From Calycina herbarum (Eukaryota; Ascomycota; Leotiomycetes; Helotiales; Pezizellaceae), in the NCBI GenBank assembly GCA_001414485.1, contig LLEY01000050.1:1-64000 (forward strand): 64,000 bases of DNA, given 5' to 3'. The notes under the pieces were generated by a model that was not told the DNA's origin, made no database searches, and saw nothing but the letters and a program-made list of their open reading frames with translations. This document shows, in pieces, positions 1 through 13,097 of this stretch; position 1 is the first letter of the stretch; each line of letters starts with the position of its first letter. The position numbers and the translations under genes are program-made.

Positions 1-253
1 ATAATTACTTAGTTATTAAGAAAATAAATAAAAAAATATAAATATAAGAGTAATTTTAAGCGAATTAGCTAATAAGCTTAGTAAGCTTTTGAAAATTAAA
101 ATCCTATTTATTTATATAATAATAAAACTAAATTTTTAATTTTACTATTTTATATTAATAAATAAAGAAAGTATATAGTTATATACGAACGTTTTTTATA
201 TATAAAAAAAGTACGCGACTCGGTAATATACGCGACTCGCTAATAAACCACGT
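1..253. mobile_element. right end of a pogo/Fot1-like DNA transposon (truncated by window edge)
   Basis: The segment ends in an internally repeated terminal repeat (two GCGACTCG-type motifs, then AATAAACCACGT) followed by TA at 254-255. The same end type closes the elements at 256-433 and 29589-30730. The rest is AT-rich with no open frame. Its left end lies outside the window. It appears to be inserted at a TA inside the element whose remnant follows. Confidence 0.6.
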
Positions 254-255
254 TA

Positions 256-433
256 GTCCGAGTATTTATTATCTTAGATAAACGAATAGTCTTAATAGCT
301 AGAATAATTCAAGCTTCTTTAGTTTAAACTTCTATTTATAGTAGTTAAGAAAACGTGTATTAAAGTTAGTAGAGTAGAATATAGAGAAAAGTAGACGACT
401 CGATAATATAGACGACTTAATAATAAACTACGT
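256..433. mobile_element. pogo/Fot1-like transposon remnant, interrupted
   Basis: This stretch is nearly identical to about 30552-30730, the end of the complete element at 29589-30730, and finishes with the same terminal repeat before TA at 434-435. Its upstream part is cut off exactly at a TA where the preceding element ends, so this is the distal half of an element split by a nested insertion. Confidence 0.6.
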
Positions 434-1081
434 TATAAAGTTAATTAGCTTTAATATAGTTTTTATCTTATAATTAAATATAAAGAAAAGCTAGTAAGTA
501 AAAATAGCTTTTTAATAGAATTTTAAGTAAATATATAATACTATTAAAGAAGTATTATTATTAAAAAAGAAGCTATTATTATCTTTATAAATAGTAAACT
601 AAATTATATAAGAAGCTAAGAGAATATATTATAAAATTAATTTCTAGATTTTAAAATATTTCTTATTTAAGATAACTAATATTTAATAGTAACTAATATT
701 AAAATTAAGCTCTAAGTAGTTAATTCTCTTTTTAAAAGTTATATAATTTTATTTAAAAAAGAGAAATCTACTTTATATATAGCTTTATTTTAATAGAGTA
801 AGATATAAAATAGACTATAAAGTAGACTATAGAGTAGATTATAAAGTAGATAATTAGCTATATATAGAATATATTAAGTAATTATTAAATTATATTTTTA
901 TAGAATTAATAGATAATATAATAGTAAAAGACTTAATAAACTAAGTTTCTAACTATAAGAATAGTAATAGATTTTAAAAGCTTTTATAGCTTATAAATAG
1001 AATAGTTTATAAGAAGATTCTAGAGATTATATATTTATATAACTAAATCTTCTAAAGAATATTAGAAAGAACTAGTATAGA
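434..1081. other. AT-rich desert, no gene seen
   Basis: Stop codons occur in all frames, TA is very frequent and CA/TG are scarce, consistent with RIP-degraded repeat DNA. I recognise no domain or terminal repeat. Confidence 0.6.
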
Positions 1082-1490
1082 TATAACGAAACTTAAACAA
1101 ACTAAACAAAGGTAACTAAGTCTCGAAGGTTAGTATATAGGTAAGAAGTATAGATACGCCGGGTTGTCTACTTAGAAGTGAACTCGTTACTTATATCAAA
1201 GATATTAAATAAGATAATAAGATTAATAACTAAAGTTAAGTACGTAGCTTCTATCTAATAGCAGACGTGCTAGTTATATATAGAACCCTTCGTACCACCT
1301 GGATCCCTATACAGCCTGGGATCTATCACGTGACTTCTAACGGTCATCTAATAGTAAGATCCTAGAATACCTAAAATACCTCTATACTACTGATCCTCTT
1401 CTATATTATCTTACTATTTCCTAGATATTATACCTTGTTCTATTAGAGCGCTGTCTAGACTACTTACTACGTATAACGTGATTCGTAATA
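1082..1490 (-). mobile_element. solo LTR of the gypsy family, reverse orientation
   Basis: The sequence is the reverse complement of the 447-bp LTRs at 36091-36537 and 42339-42785, with internal shortening to 409 bp. It starts TATAACG and ends ATTCGTAATA, the RIP-altered TG...CA ends. It is flanked by the 5-bp direct repeat ATAGA (1077-1081 and 1491-1495), the expected target-site duplication. No internal gag/pol sequence adjoins it, so LTR-LTR recombination removed the element body. Confidence 0.8.
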
Positions 1491-1495
1491 ATAGA

Positions 1496-2560
1496 CTAAG
1501 GTTTAAATCTAAAGTCTAATAATAAGTAAGATAATTATTATCTAATACTAATATAAAATAGATAATTTAACTAAAAATAAAAAGATTAAAAAGATAATTA
1601 ATATGAATAATAATAATAATAAAGCTTTTAAACTTTATCTTTATTTCTATTATATTTTTAGAATTCTTAAAAATATATCTAAATACTAGATATATAATAA
1701 AATTAGAAAGATATAAATTATTTTAGAGATTATAGTAGACTTATAACTACTTTAGAAGTTCTCTTATATTAGATTTATAGTCTTAGAATTTAAGATAATA
1801 CTAAGATAGAAGTTATATTAATATTCTAAACTAATAGTTCTAATAAGATATTATCTTCTCTTTATAAAGTTCTAGAAGTTATAATATTCTAATTACTTAT
1901 AAATAGAGAAGAAGTTTTAATAGCTATTTAAACTATTCTCTTTTATATATAACGTTTCTATTATAATAGTTAGTATAGCTATCTTCTTCTAACGTTTTTA
2001 AGTAATTCTTAAGTTATATTTTTAGCTTTATTATTATATAGAAAGCGAAGTTTAAATTATCTAAGATATAGTAGTTAAAGTTTAATATAACTATAAGAGC
2101 GACTTAGTCTATTTCTCTCTATAAAAGAGAGAATACCTAGTTACTCTATATATAGAAGAGAATAGTAATATTATATAAAGATTTAGATTTAGTAAATATA
2201 TAGTTTAGAAATCAGTTAAGTCTAGCTAATTCTTAGAGATTAGAGCTTAGCTCGTACTATAGTTAAATAATTCTTCTTCTTAGAGAACTCTTATCTCTTT
2301 ATAGATAATCTAATTATATACTCTTATATATTAATTACTCTTTTCTACTTATAGTCTAAAGATACTCTATTATAGTTTATACTCTTATTATTATTATCTA
2401 TAAATAATCAATCTAGAAGATACTATATAAGTGTAAAAGACTAAAGTTATTCTATTAAAGCTAATTATAATCTAATTCTAACTTCTAGTCTTATATATCT
2501 AACTGTTCTATTCTTAGCTCTTGTCTATATATCGGGTAGTAAGCTAAAGCTCTCGTATTC
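1496..2560. repeat. RIP-degraded dispersed repeat
   Basis: The stretch is AT-rich with dense stops. The part around 2230-2320 is the reverse complement of about 34030-34130 with transition differences, so it is a dispersed repeat, but I could not assign it to a transposon class. Confidence 0.45.
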
Positions 2561-2623
2561 TTAAACAGCAGTACGCTGAAGCATTATCAACCTAGTAGTA
2601 ACTCGAGAGTCCTAGACTAATCC

Positions 2624-3112
2624 TTGAAATATCTCTTCCTCGGTCTGATTCGCCTCTGGAACATTTTCGATATTTGTCTAAAAAATCCCGCTCACCTATA
2701 TATCTATAAACGTTCTCGTAAGAATTATAGTCCGCGTTTGAAGCCAAAACTGGAGCAAGAAGTAACGGCTGTTCTCGAGGATCTGGGCCCGGAGGCAGTG
2801 AAGCAGTCTGAAGAAAGAAGCGCTGCGTTCTTATATTCGAACAGAGAGTCTGATGGCGCGGCTGCAGAAAGGACTCAATCCACTGATACAGTCAGTCACA
2901 TGGACCTGCGGCCTGCCGTAGAATGCCTTGAGCTCGGAGGGATTAAATCGTTAGAGAACGGCCAGAGGGGAGGTTGGCACGGATGGAATGGAAAGCCAGA
3001 AGATGCTCATTCCGTAAAAAGCCTATACGACCTATCCAACAACGTACATCCATTCATTAAAAGGAAACAAAATGCAAAAGCTCGCAAGATTTCAGCCATC
3101 ATAGAAGAATGA
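2624..3112 (+). CDS. uncertain ORF or gene remnant at island edge
   Basis: A 162-codon open stretch begins at the transition from AT-rich DNA to normal composition. Its first codon is TTG, not ATG, so it is not a convincing complete gene. It may be the 3' part of a gene whose upstream end was destroyed in the desert, or chance. The predicted protein is hydrophilic with no motif I recognise. The following 3113-3477 holds nothing I can support apart from the 3' flank of the giant gene on the minus strand. Confidence 0.2.
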   Translation: MKYLFLGLIRLWNIFDICLKNPAHLYIYKRSRKNYSPRLKPKLEQEVTAVLEDLGPEAVKQSEERSAAFLYSNRESDGAAAERTQSTDTVSHMDLRPAVECLELGGIKSLENGQRGGWHGWNGKPEDAHSVKSLYDLSNNVHPFIKRKQNAKARKISAIIEE

Positions 3113-3477
3113 TACGTGAGCTTCAGCCGGTTCTCTTCAGAGAAATGGAAAGCCTCGCTACCTCTACTTAGACTAATCAAATCATTGGTGCAGTGCAAAC
3201 TGTTCCTCTAAAGAAGCCTTACGGATAAGAAACTCAAAAGGCTCAATTTTCCGAATATACTACTTCGATTTATACGAATTACACACTGTCAGCACCAGAC
3301 GTCCATTTCAAGGGAAAAATCAAGATGAGTAATTTTGTAAAACTTCCCAGAACAACCCAAGTCTCGGTGAACGCAGCCACGACCCATCCTCGATGAAAAC
3401 GACAAATAGAAAGAGTGGGAAAGTGAAGAATGGAGGAACGGATATGAGCAGATCCATTATAGATTACCCACTGAATC

Positions 3478-6400
3478 CTACTCATCTTCAAGGTCCGGAT
3501 CCCGGTCTCCAGCTTCGTCTACATCGCCACTAGTTCCACCTCCAGAAGGCCTTTCAACCTCTGTACTTCGCGCTGAAAAGAAAGGATGGCTTTCGTGTAA
3601 GGGCCGTCCCTGGCAGATATAACCCATTGGCGTGTGCATGATGTCTTGCCCCTTGCGGCAGACCGTAAGCCACTCCAGTAGGAAGTCGACAGGATTCTTG
3701 GTAGAGATGCCGACGTGCTCGGTGCGACTCCGCGGGGAGTTTGTATCGGTCTTGTCCGCAAGCTGCAAGTATTTGGTCAGAGGAGCAAACTCCGGGAAGT
3801 TGATGTATAGCCGGCCAGCGAAAATTCCAAGTTCGATGGAGAGCCAGTCAGGTGCTGTGTAGCCATCGGGTAGGCGAGGGAGGACATAGTATGAAAGTCC
3901 GTTAAAGTGCAGCATGTTTTTTGTGACAGGGGCAGCATACGTAATCAGGTGTACCTTTAGCTTTCTCGCTGCACGGATCATGGGAATCAAAAGTTCAGCC
4001 TCTTCGGAGATAACTATGAGGGCAGTCCCGTTCGAAGGGCTCCACAGGATCCATTCAACAGGGCGCTGTGGATAAGATTGCTTAGTACAACCAGTGACAA
4101 GGAACGTTGATGGGCTATAAACTTACGAGGAAGTTGTCATTCGGGATGCGCTTTCCAAGCTCAATAGTGCGCATGAACTCAGCCGAGACGTACAGCTGCG
4201 ACGTCGTGCGACGAACATTATATTTTTGACCGATGCTCGTCCGCGCCAGAGCATCAAAGACGTGTTCGTACCCGTGCCCACCAGCGAGGTCGCCAGTTTT
4301 AGCAAAGAGAACGACAGCTGGATGCAGACCCGGGAATGCGAGAGCCTTGTAGTGCGTCGGCTTCTGCACTTGGCGTACCTGCTCGACTTGGAACTCGACT
4401 TCTCGCTCCTGCTCTACTTCTTCTAACACAGAGCTATGAATACGGTCTCCCTTGCTGTTTGCTGCTCGTCTCTGCTCACCGAGCTCCTCCATGAAACCCT
4501 TCAGTTCCATGGACAGCATATCAGCGGCGGAACTCGGCTGGGGGGTTGTCACTACCCCGTACAGCTGCTCAAGAGTCTGGCGCTCTGGATGTTGAATAAT
4601 TCCGAGATAGGTTTTTCGGTGGTGATTTTTCGTGAGGAACTTCACGTATTTCCATTGCGCATCTATCCGGCGGCAGAAATCTGTTCCTTGTGCAAGATAG
4701 AGATTCTGCAAATGCTCATTCGCGCGGCAGGTCTGTTCCAGAAGCCAGCACACGACGTGAGAGGAATCAATACGGGAAGATTCAAGTACCTCTCCACGTC
4801 TTTTCCTACACACGTCGAGGATGCTCTGGTGGACCTCTGGGGGGGCAAAGAAAACGATAGATTGAGTGGTTCCCAGTTGTCGTAGCCTCATCGCAGCTGG
4901 GTCTGTTAGGTACGCCTGTCAATCAGGGCGATGGTCGGCAGTCAGCTTACCTTGCATCGTGTGATCTTTCGTCTGGCCGAGAGCTAGTGTTAATGCTCCG
5001 CGAGCTTTCTGAGGCAGCTTCAAGTCTATTCCGCGTGTGTGTGCTTCGTCAATATACACGAGGCATTCGTCAAGTTTCTCGGCAAAAGGGGTGGCGAGCA
5101 GTGGGACCACATCCTTCCCTCCTCGATACTGGACCCAGGCTCTGTTGTCAGCACCAAAATAGATAGCCCCCTTGGCTTGCGTATCTATATCTAGCCATGC
5201 CCTGACGAGGGTCCGATTGTCCAGCTCGAGGATGTAGGCACCGGCGTCGATCAGAATTCTAATCTCCATTCCCGCGATCCTTCGCAGTAGCTCTTCCTCT
5301 GTCAGGCGCTTTCCCTGCCAAGCTGCAAGGTTATACTGCCGGTTCCGGCCCTGCAGAACGTAAGTGAGCACTTCTGCATTGGTTTGGCATAAGCTGGGTA
5401 AGTCATCTTGCTTGATGTTCAGTGGGAGCATCATCTTGTTATCATTTGTGCCGCTGAAACCAGTTGTCTTCGCGCACGAGGTTTCCTCTCCCGGTCGAGA
5501 TTTCGAGAACAAGGGGAGGTCCCACCCAGAAGCCTGCAGCTTGACGCCAAACTGCTTAGCGTGAGCAGGGAAGACAAAGTTGTTCATATAATGATCAAGG
5601 ACGCTTCTATTGAGGCGAAGGTGAAGCCAGAGTTCCTCGACTTGTCCTTGGTCATCTCCATTAATGACATTCCAGTGATGCAAGGCTTCTGGCAGGGTAT
5701 CAGAACCGTAAGTCCACCTATCATACTCCGCTGCTGGATCATCAGACTTCAAAACATGCTGCAAACCTTCGCGGAACTGAGATAGGTTGAGGCCTGAGTA
5801 ATAGAAAGCCAAGCAAGTGAACAGGATAGAGACGTCAGGATGACCGAACTCTGCCTGCTCGGATGGAACCCCTTTTGCGTCGAAAGGGACTGCAATAGGA
5901 TGCCTGTTTGGGTGCAGCCCATACTGCACATTCCATCTTTTCTTCAGACAGAGTAAGAGAATTCTGTTCAAGATCAGGCCACGGACAAGGAGGATGTTCT
6001 TGCGAGCCGAAGATCTATCTGCAAAAAGAGCCGATACCTGCTCGATGAGCTTGTGGTCGAGATCGTCATCCGATAACACGCGCTTGATCTCATGCCTACT
6101 AACAGGTACGGTTGAGTCGGTCAAACGAAGGAAGGAAATCCGTCCGTCGCAGATGTCAATTATGATTCGTTGGTGCAAGGCGTCTTCCACGTCTGTCCGG
6201 AGGAGGTGTATCATGGGAAATCCACCCGGTCGTTTGACGACCTCAATGCTTTGTGGGAAATCGCGCTGAAGATCCGGGAGATGATCCTCAACCAGAGACA
6301 ACAGGATCTGTGCAACCTCCCAGCGGTGTGGGTGTCCATCGACGGATATCTGTGGGCCACTTGGGTAGATTAATTGTGTCTTGACCGCCAAGGTGAAATC

Positions 6401-9400
6401 TGATTCATCAAGGACATCGCGACAAGTGCTAGTTAACCATGACTGAAACGTGACCATCTCCTGCGCTTCATTAAGCCGGGAGTCCGCAAGGCGTTGGAGC
6501 CCGCTGAGCTTATACGACAAGATATGCTCGGGAGTAGTAAGAATAACACCGCAACATTGAAGAATTTCGCGATGGTATGCGGAGTATAGTCGGAGCATGT
6601 TCGGCGTGGTTAAGGTCCGGCGAGAGAATGGAATATGCCTGATCTCTCGACCTACTAACCCCCCTAGTCTAGACTGAACTGTTTGAGCAGTCTGCAGGAG
6701 CAGGGCCTTTGGCACGACAAGGCGCGAGAGCTGCTTCTTGTCTGCCAGAATCGCCACAGCCATAGGCACGATGCAAGATGTTTTTCCTAAAAATCCGTCA
6801 GTATGCCAACTTTCAAATCTATTTTGAAGCAGAGTACGTCTGCATGGAAATATATAATGCCTCGAGTCTAAAGTTGATTTGCTTACCCTTGCCCATGTTC
6901 ATTTGTAAGACAGAGTTTAATCCAGATGCTGGAGATATAATAGCATGGGCAACATCTATCTGCTCACAGCGAATGAGAATATCGCTTTCAATCTCAAGAA
7001 GTAACCAGTCAGGGAACCTCAAAGGGCTCCAGTTTTCATGCCCACGATTTCGCCATTCCTGAAGCAGCTTATGGTGATCTCCTTTTAATTGGGCATGTCT
7101 GATACGGAGAAGCCTTTGCAAAGTTGTAGCTAGAACGCCATACGAAACCAGGTTTTCTTTCATATAGCGTCCGAAGTGGTGATCAGAGCTTGAACGTAGC
7201 TGTTCAAGAATTGTTATCGGCGTGGTGCATGGCCACAAGCTACCCAGTTGAAGCCATTGGAAGCGATCGTCCTCGGCGGATAAGGTATTCTGAACGCGCT
7301 CAAACTCATGATTCAGAGCCGCCCGAGCCTTTTTGATGTCCTCTCTAACAACATCGACACCTGGCGGCGTCTCTTGAAGCTGCGGCTGGTTGCTGATGTT
7401 CTCTAGAGCAAGAATGCTTTTCTTCAAGTCATTACCATATTGCTGCCGCAGAACTTCCGGAGATTTGGCAAATAAATCTAAGATTTTACCTAGCTCAACA
7501 ATTTCCTTGGGTAAAGCAGTCTTTCGGGAAATCTGGTTCCGCTCGCTGGGCGAATATACACTTCGGGGTACATTAGACAAATGGCCTATAGTAATGGGCG
7601 CGCATTTCACTAGAAGACCTGATAGTGATGGAATAGGAGAGCCACAGTCAGGCCTACAGAGGGCTGCAGGTTCTTCATTCCAAGCTCGTGGTACCGACAT
7701 GTCGTTCGCGCCTTTGTAGCGATCCAGAATCTCCTGAGCTTGAATAACATACTTCGAAAGACGCATATTCCGATGCAGGCGTTGCCACTCAGGGAGAATT
7801 CTTTCCATGGCTAGCTCACCATCAAGCACCGTTGATTCGAATCCCTCTGCTGATGGTTCCGAGCTGGGCCACTGCTCTAAGAGAAAGGAGGCTAGGCGTC
7901 TCCCTTCAGCCTCGCACAGGATCCGATGCTTCTCTTGAAACCGATCTCGCTCTCTTTTACTCTTTCTGGCATCCGGTTCGGTAACCGGATAGTCGGCTGC
8001 GATGAAGTTTAGAAGCGACTCGAGCGTTGGAGATGCGTAGAGCTTGAACTCAGCAAAGCAAGGACTGATTGGCTGCTGTAAGACTTTCAATTCATCTAAG
8101 CAACCGAATGCGGCCAGCGACCGGATCACGTCCATGTCAGGCTTTGTGCCAAATGACAAGAGGCCAAGTCGAAATATCAACCTATACGGATCCTGAGGAT
8201 CAGTATGTCGGCAAAGATTCACGAGACTGCCCCATTGTTCGCCGATATTGTTCTCCATCAGATCGCTGAGGCAACTCGAAATGCTTTGTGATTCTGAGTT
8301 GGCGTGGTGAAATCCACCAATCAATTTCCAGTCTTGAAGAATAGCTGCCAGCTTTCTTGTCATATGGGCACAAAACGGTCGCTTGCGAACAAGTCCCACG
8401 GTTTGGTAAACATTGGTGGCTTGGAGCAAACTGGCATGTCGATCTCTGGGGTTATACACCATGTCCTTCCCGGTTACCAATCCGCCCAGATCAGAAATGC
8501 CGCGCTCGTAAAGAAGACGCCGAATTTCACCGCGCCTTCGGAGGTGAGAAGGGATCTCGGTGTCAAAATCTATCGCTTCGTCTCCGTCCGTAGTAAAAGC
8601 TCGGAGCCGCTCTGATTTGGCCAGTATCTCTTGGGCGAGGCCCTCATAGCTATCGTGTTGAACGCTCATGGTTAGGTGCTGGTTCCAGATAACGGTCTGC
8701 AGGCGTCTCTTGTCCTTCGGATAATACTCTCTACCCGGGCTTAGTGTGCCGATGACTCTCAGAATGGAGGCAAGACTGTCGCTCATTGGTGTCCAGGGCT
8801 GGCAATAGCCTGATCTGAGCGTGTGCAGAGCTTCCTCTGTGCCAGTCCGCCCGGTGAGAGGATCGGGCAAAACGAATGAGGTGAATGCATGGAACTGAGC
8901 TTTGGAGTAGAGTAAGCGCGGCTCAGGTGGACATGACAACCGTCCCAGAACATCGTCGATTCCGAACCTGCCATATTCGGTGGTGCTGCTCGCTCGAACC
9001 GCAAGATGCATACCGTGACGATTGTATGTCAGCTGTCCCAGGGGAGTAATTATGCTTCGCCGATCAGGATTGGCTACGTCACGAAGCACAATCTTGCTCA
9101 GGAATCCGTAAAGCGTCCCCGCGTCTTGGTTGGGATCGATCTCTGCGTTCAACTCTCGACACTCAAGAAGGTTGCTTTTATTGACAAAGAAAGAGAGCTC
9201 GAGGTGCCGCATCTCAACCGAAAGTCTGCCTATTGCGGGCTGGAAGACGGTCAACCGTTGGGGATCCTCGAAGTGGCAGAAGATCTCAGCCACGCGCTTG
9301 CAGAGATCTGAATGGGGATCAACCAAGACAACCCGATTTCGCTGCGCCCGGCGATTGGAGACATCTAGAATCCAGTCACTCTGCCTAGTCTTCCATATGA

Positions 9401-12400
9401 CAGGTTTCCGTCGGATCTCCAGGCGCTTTGTACGGAGATTAAGCCAGTGTACGCAATTTTCGATTAGACCTGAGGGCAGATCAAAGTTGTCACTGTCCGT
9501 AAATACACGCCGAGGAACATACTCCAGAAGACTGTCTCTAACAAGAGCTCGAATAACCACACTCTTTCCGCGAATTCCAAAATGGACTTCATTACCGCGT
9601 ATACGAGTTGCCATGACGTGACTCATGCTGCTCAGTGACGAGGGGAAGGTCAGAAGGTGCTGGTTTCCGAAAAGCTCCTTGACGTCCTCTGATTCCCTGA
9701 TGTCCAGGGGTAGTCTTCCCAATGGCTTTCCGTCCACTAGCAGGTGACCCTCAACGAAGTTGTAGTGGACTACCTGAGAGACGATGAACTTGTTAGCCGT
9801 ACTAGTGATGACCGAAACGACCCATCTTTTGTTCGGGGAGGCAAGGAACTGCCAATGAGAGTAAGTTCTCCCAGTAGAATTGCTAAAATCGGACCAAGTC
9901 TTGTTGATTGCAACCCCTAGGCTGTCAGGATTGGATTCAATAGAATTCTGGATGAGTCGTTGTATGCGATACGCCATTTTCATATCTCTGACCAGCATAT
10001 TTTTCAGTTTTAAGGGGAGCTTTGCAAGATCGACCACAAGGTTCTCTTGCAGAGCTATCGAGGCTTGGACAAAAGAACATAGATCCTCTGCATTCACCTT
10101 GGAATCCGAGTCAACAAAGGTGGTGAAGGTCCTTCGGCAAAGCAGAGCGGCCCAGAAGCCGTACCTTGCCGCTCTCTCTGCTGCGTCAGCCTCAACTGCA
10201 TTCCTAGCCTCATCACGGAGGTGGGAGATCCATTGTAAAGTTGACTCACGCGCGGCCTTGAGCAGCCTTTCCGTGGATTGACGATCTCGGCCCGATGTCA
10301 AGTTGAAGAGTCGAAGGCTGAGGGTGATGAGCATCTCCATACAATGTATCTCGCGCCAGTTGGTAGTTATATTGCGAAGACGGTTATCGATCTGTTCTGT
10401 CAAGCGCTGGCAGAAAGACGGATCTCGGAAGACGACGTGAGCGTCTCGCAGAAGGTCGGCTTTATTCTGTGCCGGCCCTGCTTGTACAGCGAGATGATTG
10501 AATATAAGCATGGTATCTTCGGCGCTGAAGTTTAGGTTTGAGGCACCCAACTCCACCAGCATGGTCAGCCACCGACGAGTCTTTCCAGACAGCAATCTTT
10601 GGTAGCTCATGAACTCGTGAACGGAAATATCTGACGGACAGCTGGTTTGACTAGCAACGATCTCGTAGGACGACGGCCCATCGATGTTAGGAGCGGGATG
10701 TACCGGTGATCTAATGACTGAGGCTTGTAGAGAGCGCGGAACATAGACTCCACAGAGGTGTTGAAATGTCAATTCTTTATCAAGATTTCTCAGCCATACT
10801 CCGGACTTGATATCGTAATATACAAAGTTTAACCCCAGCGGCAAGAGGATATCAGAGAGGTCGACCTTCATTTTTAACGCCTTGAAATGGGTCTGGAGAA
10901 AGGATTTCTTTGCTGACGCAAGCGAGACACCATCCACGGTTGGTTTCATATAGTACTGAAGCTGGGAGTAGTCCTTCAGCAGCATGGCTGGTGGCGAGGA
11001 GGTACTGGGCTTGCTTGGGTGCCCCAGATCGCTGAATATCCTGAATGTCGCATTTCGGTATGCTGCTAGGAAGTTGGGAATTCCGAGCTCTAGTACTACT
11101 GCCGATTTTTGAGCACCATCTTTGGGAAGGAAGTCTTCGTGGATAGCGATTTTCATTCGTTTCCGGCAACGCCAGTGCCAGCACTTTTTACAGCCTCTAA
11201 CGTTACGAGATCCATCATAGTTGGTGGTGCAGACACAAGTGGCACTAGTAATCTTCTGGCTGAGATTGTCGTATTCTTTGCAAGCGTTGCTCCATTCGGA
11301 TTGCTTCCTTTCACGCGCCTTACTTGAGGCTTCCTCGATCTGTTGCTGCAGTTTGCGCAGCGGAGCAGACTGTTCTACATATCGCGCAGCGAAGCAGTTC
11401 CTATCGGGTTCGCTGAAAATCGTCTTGTGAGCAAACCGACAATCGCTATGTCTGCTCCGGAGATGGCTCTGGATATCTTGGAGGCGTTGCATGCTTGGTA
11501 ATGTAGGGAGGTGCAGAACATCCAGCAGCTCAGGGTTGAATACTGGGGCGTAGTCGCGGAGGAGGGGGCAGGCTCGTATAGCACACACGTCCATTTGGAC
11601 CCAAAGGTCAAATAGATTTAAGATGAAGATGCTCATTTGTTCTGGATTAGAGTCATAAGCATCTCCAACCATGGTGAACACGTCGACAATCAACTTTGCC
11701 AACTGTACACAACGAGCTTCGCAGTCTGCCATGGGCCCAGGTGATAATGCCCGTTCCTTCTCGATGCCTTTCTCCAATCTGGCCAAGGAGAAGTAGCGGT
11801 CGGTGAACTTTGTGACTTGTTCCATGGTGCCATCACCCGAGGGAGGAATATGCAGCGATGCAGGATCTCTCCGCTGTGAGGGAGGTAGGGCGAGAAGATT
11901 GCAGAGGTATTTTTCGCTGTTTGGAAGGGAAAGGTGGAGAGCCTGCTCATCAGCGCGAGATGGGAGTACCGGGATAGGTCGAGCGATGGTTGTCTTAAAG
12001 TGTGCCCAGGCTGATTCAACCTGGTCTGTTGCCTTCTCGATGATTCCCTTCAACATTGGGCCGACCGAGTCGAAGAACTGGTTGTAAACGGCAGAGGCGG
12101 AGTCAACCCGAGTCTTGTCCATTTCCAACTTTGCAAGGCGGCGGCACAACTTGGCTCTGAGCATCACTGTCAACTCTGGGGCAAGCTGACCAGCACAATC
12201 CTCAAGAAGCTGGGCAAGAACAGTGCAAATGAGGAACTTGTAGCAGGCCCGTCCAGGCTCGTTTCCCAGGACAAGGCAGAGCTGACGGTGAATAGCGACG
12301 CGAAGAACGAGCCAGAACGGCAGTCTTCTCCACGGAAACTCTGCGTTTTGTATATTGACATCGTCCCGCACTCGCTTTCTTAATCTGGGCACTTCGACAG

Positions 12401-13097
12401 AGGATCCGACAGCTTCAAGCAAGGGCATCAGCATCTGCGTAACCAGAGCTGGGTCGGTGGTATCCCGGGCCTCGATGACGGAGACTTTCGCCTTAGCAGA
12501 ACGCGCCTCGAAACGCTTCAGAGACTCCATGCTCGCCTGCTCAAGAAAGGTAGCAAGACTCTCCTGGAAACTCTTCTTGAGGAATTCGTCGAAAGGTATC
12601 TCGACAGCGCGGCCGGGGAAGTCCCACTGGAGTGCATTTTCGGCGGCGAGGACGTCCTCAGAAGAAGGTGATGCTTCGAAGACTTCGAAGATGACGGTAT
12701 CTACACCATCACTACGTTACATGCCTTAGTTGGAATTTGGGTGATCCTTTCACTGGAGTCGTGATACTTACTAGATATGACGTCGAATAAGGAGTGCTAC
12801 ATTCTGTTCTACCACATATAAGATAAGGAGACCATTTCGTTGGAGATTGCAGAATTCTTGTAGCATCGATGCCTTCTCAAGACGGCCTGGATTGGTATTG
12901 AGGCAAATCCGAAGAGAATAGCGAACAGAAGCCCATTTTTCTCTAAACGGTTGGCCTGTGAACTTGCCTAGGGTATCGCAGGCACGTATGAGTCGAGTTA
13001 GGATGTTCTGTTCAATGCCCTCGAAGTCTATATCCCGATGTCTCGGCAGCTTGGGCGGTAGGACCAAATGGTTGAAGACCGATTCAATTAAGGCCAT
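3478..13097 (-). CDS. giant DUF6606-DUF3638-DUF3645 protein
   Basis: Five exons: 13097-12772, 12711-6887, 6786-4951, 4902-4127 and 4065-3478. Introns are 60, 100, 48, 61 bp with consensus ends and consistent phases, giving 3116 residues, normal for this fungal family. The N-terminus carries the DUF6606 start (NHLVLPPKLP near residue 9). DUF3638 begins in late exon 2, and intron 2 splits a Walker-A-like loop read as NMGKGKTS (about 2047-2054; my recollection of the family form is GEGK-S/T). Exon 3 holds a DEAH box (YIDEAHTRG, D near 2630) followed by GQTKDHT, as in DUF3645. The C-terminus has the conserved HTPMGYICQGRPL-type block. The function is unknown. Databases sometimes link the family to ubiquitin thioesterases by name; I see no protease triad but do see an NTPase-like motif pair. 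It is the only substantial gene in its island and has no visible disruption. Confidence 0.93.

Noticed and set aside
4436..4885. 149-codon plus-strand ORF and other plus-strand ORFs within 3600-12700
   Set aside because: They are opposite-strand shadows of the giant gene, whose family similarity is clear on the minus strand.
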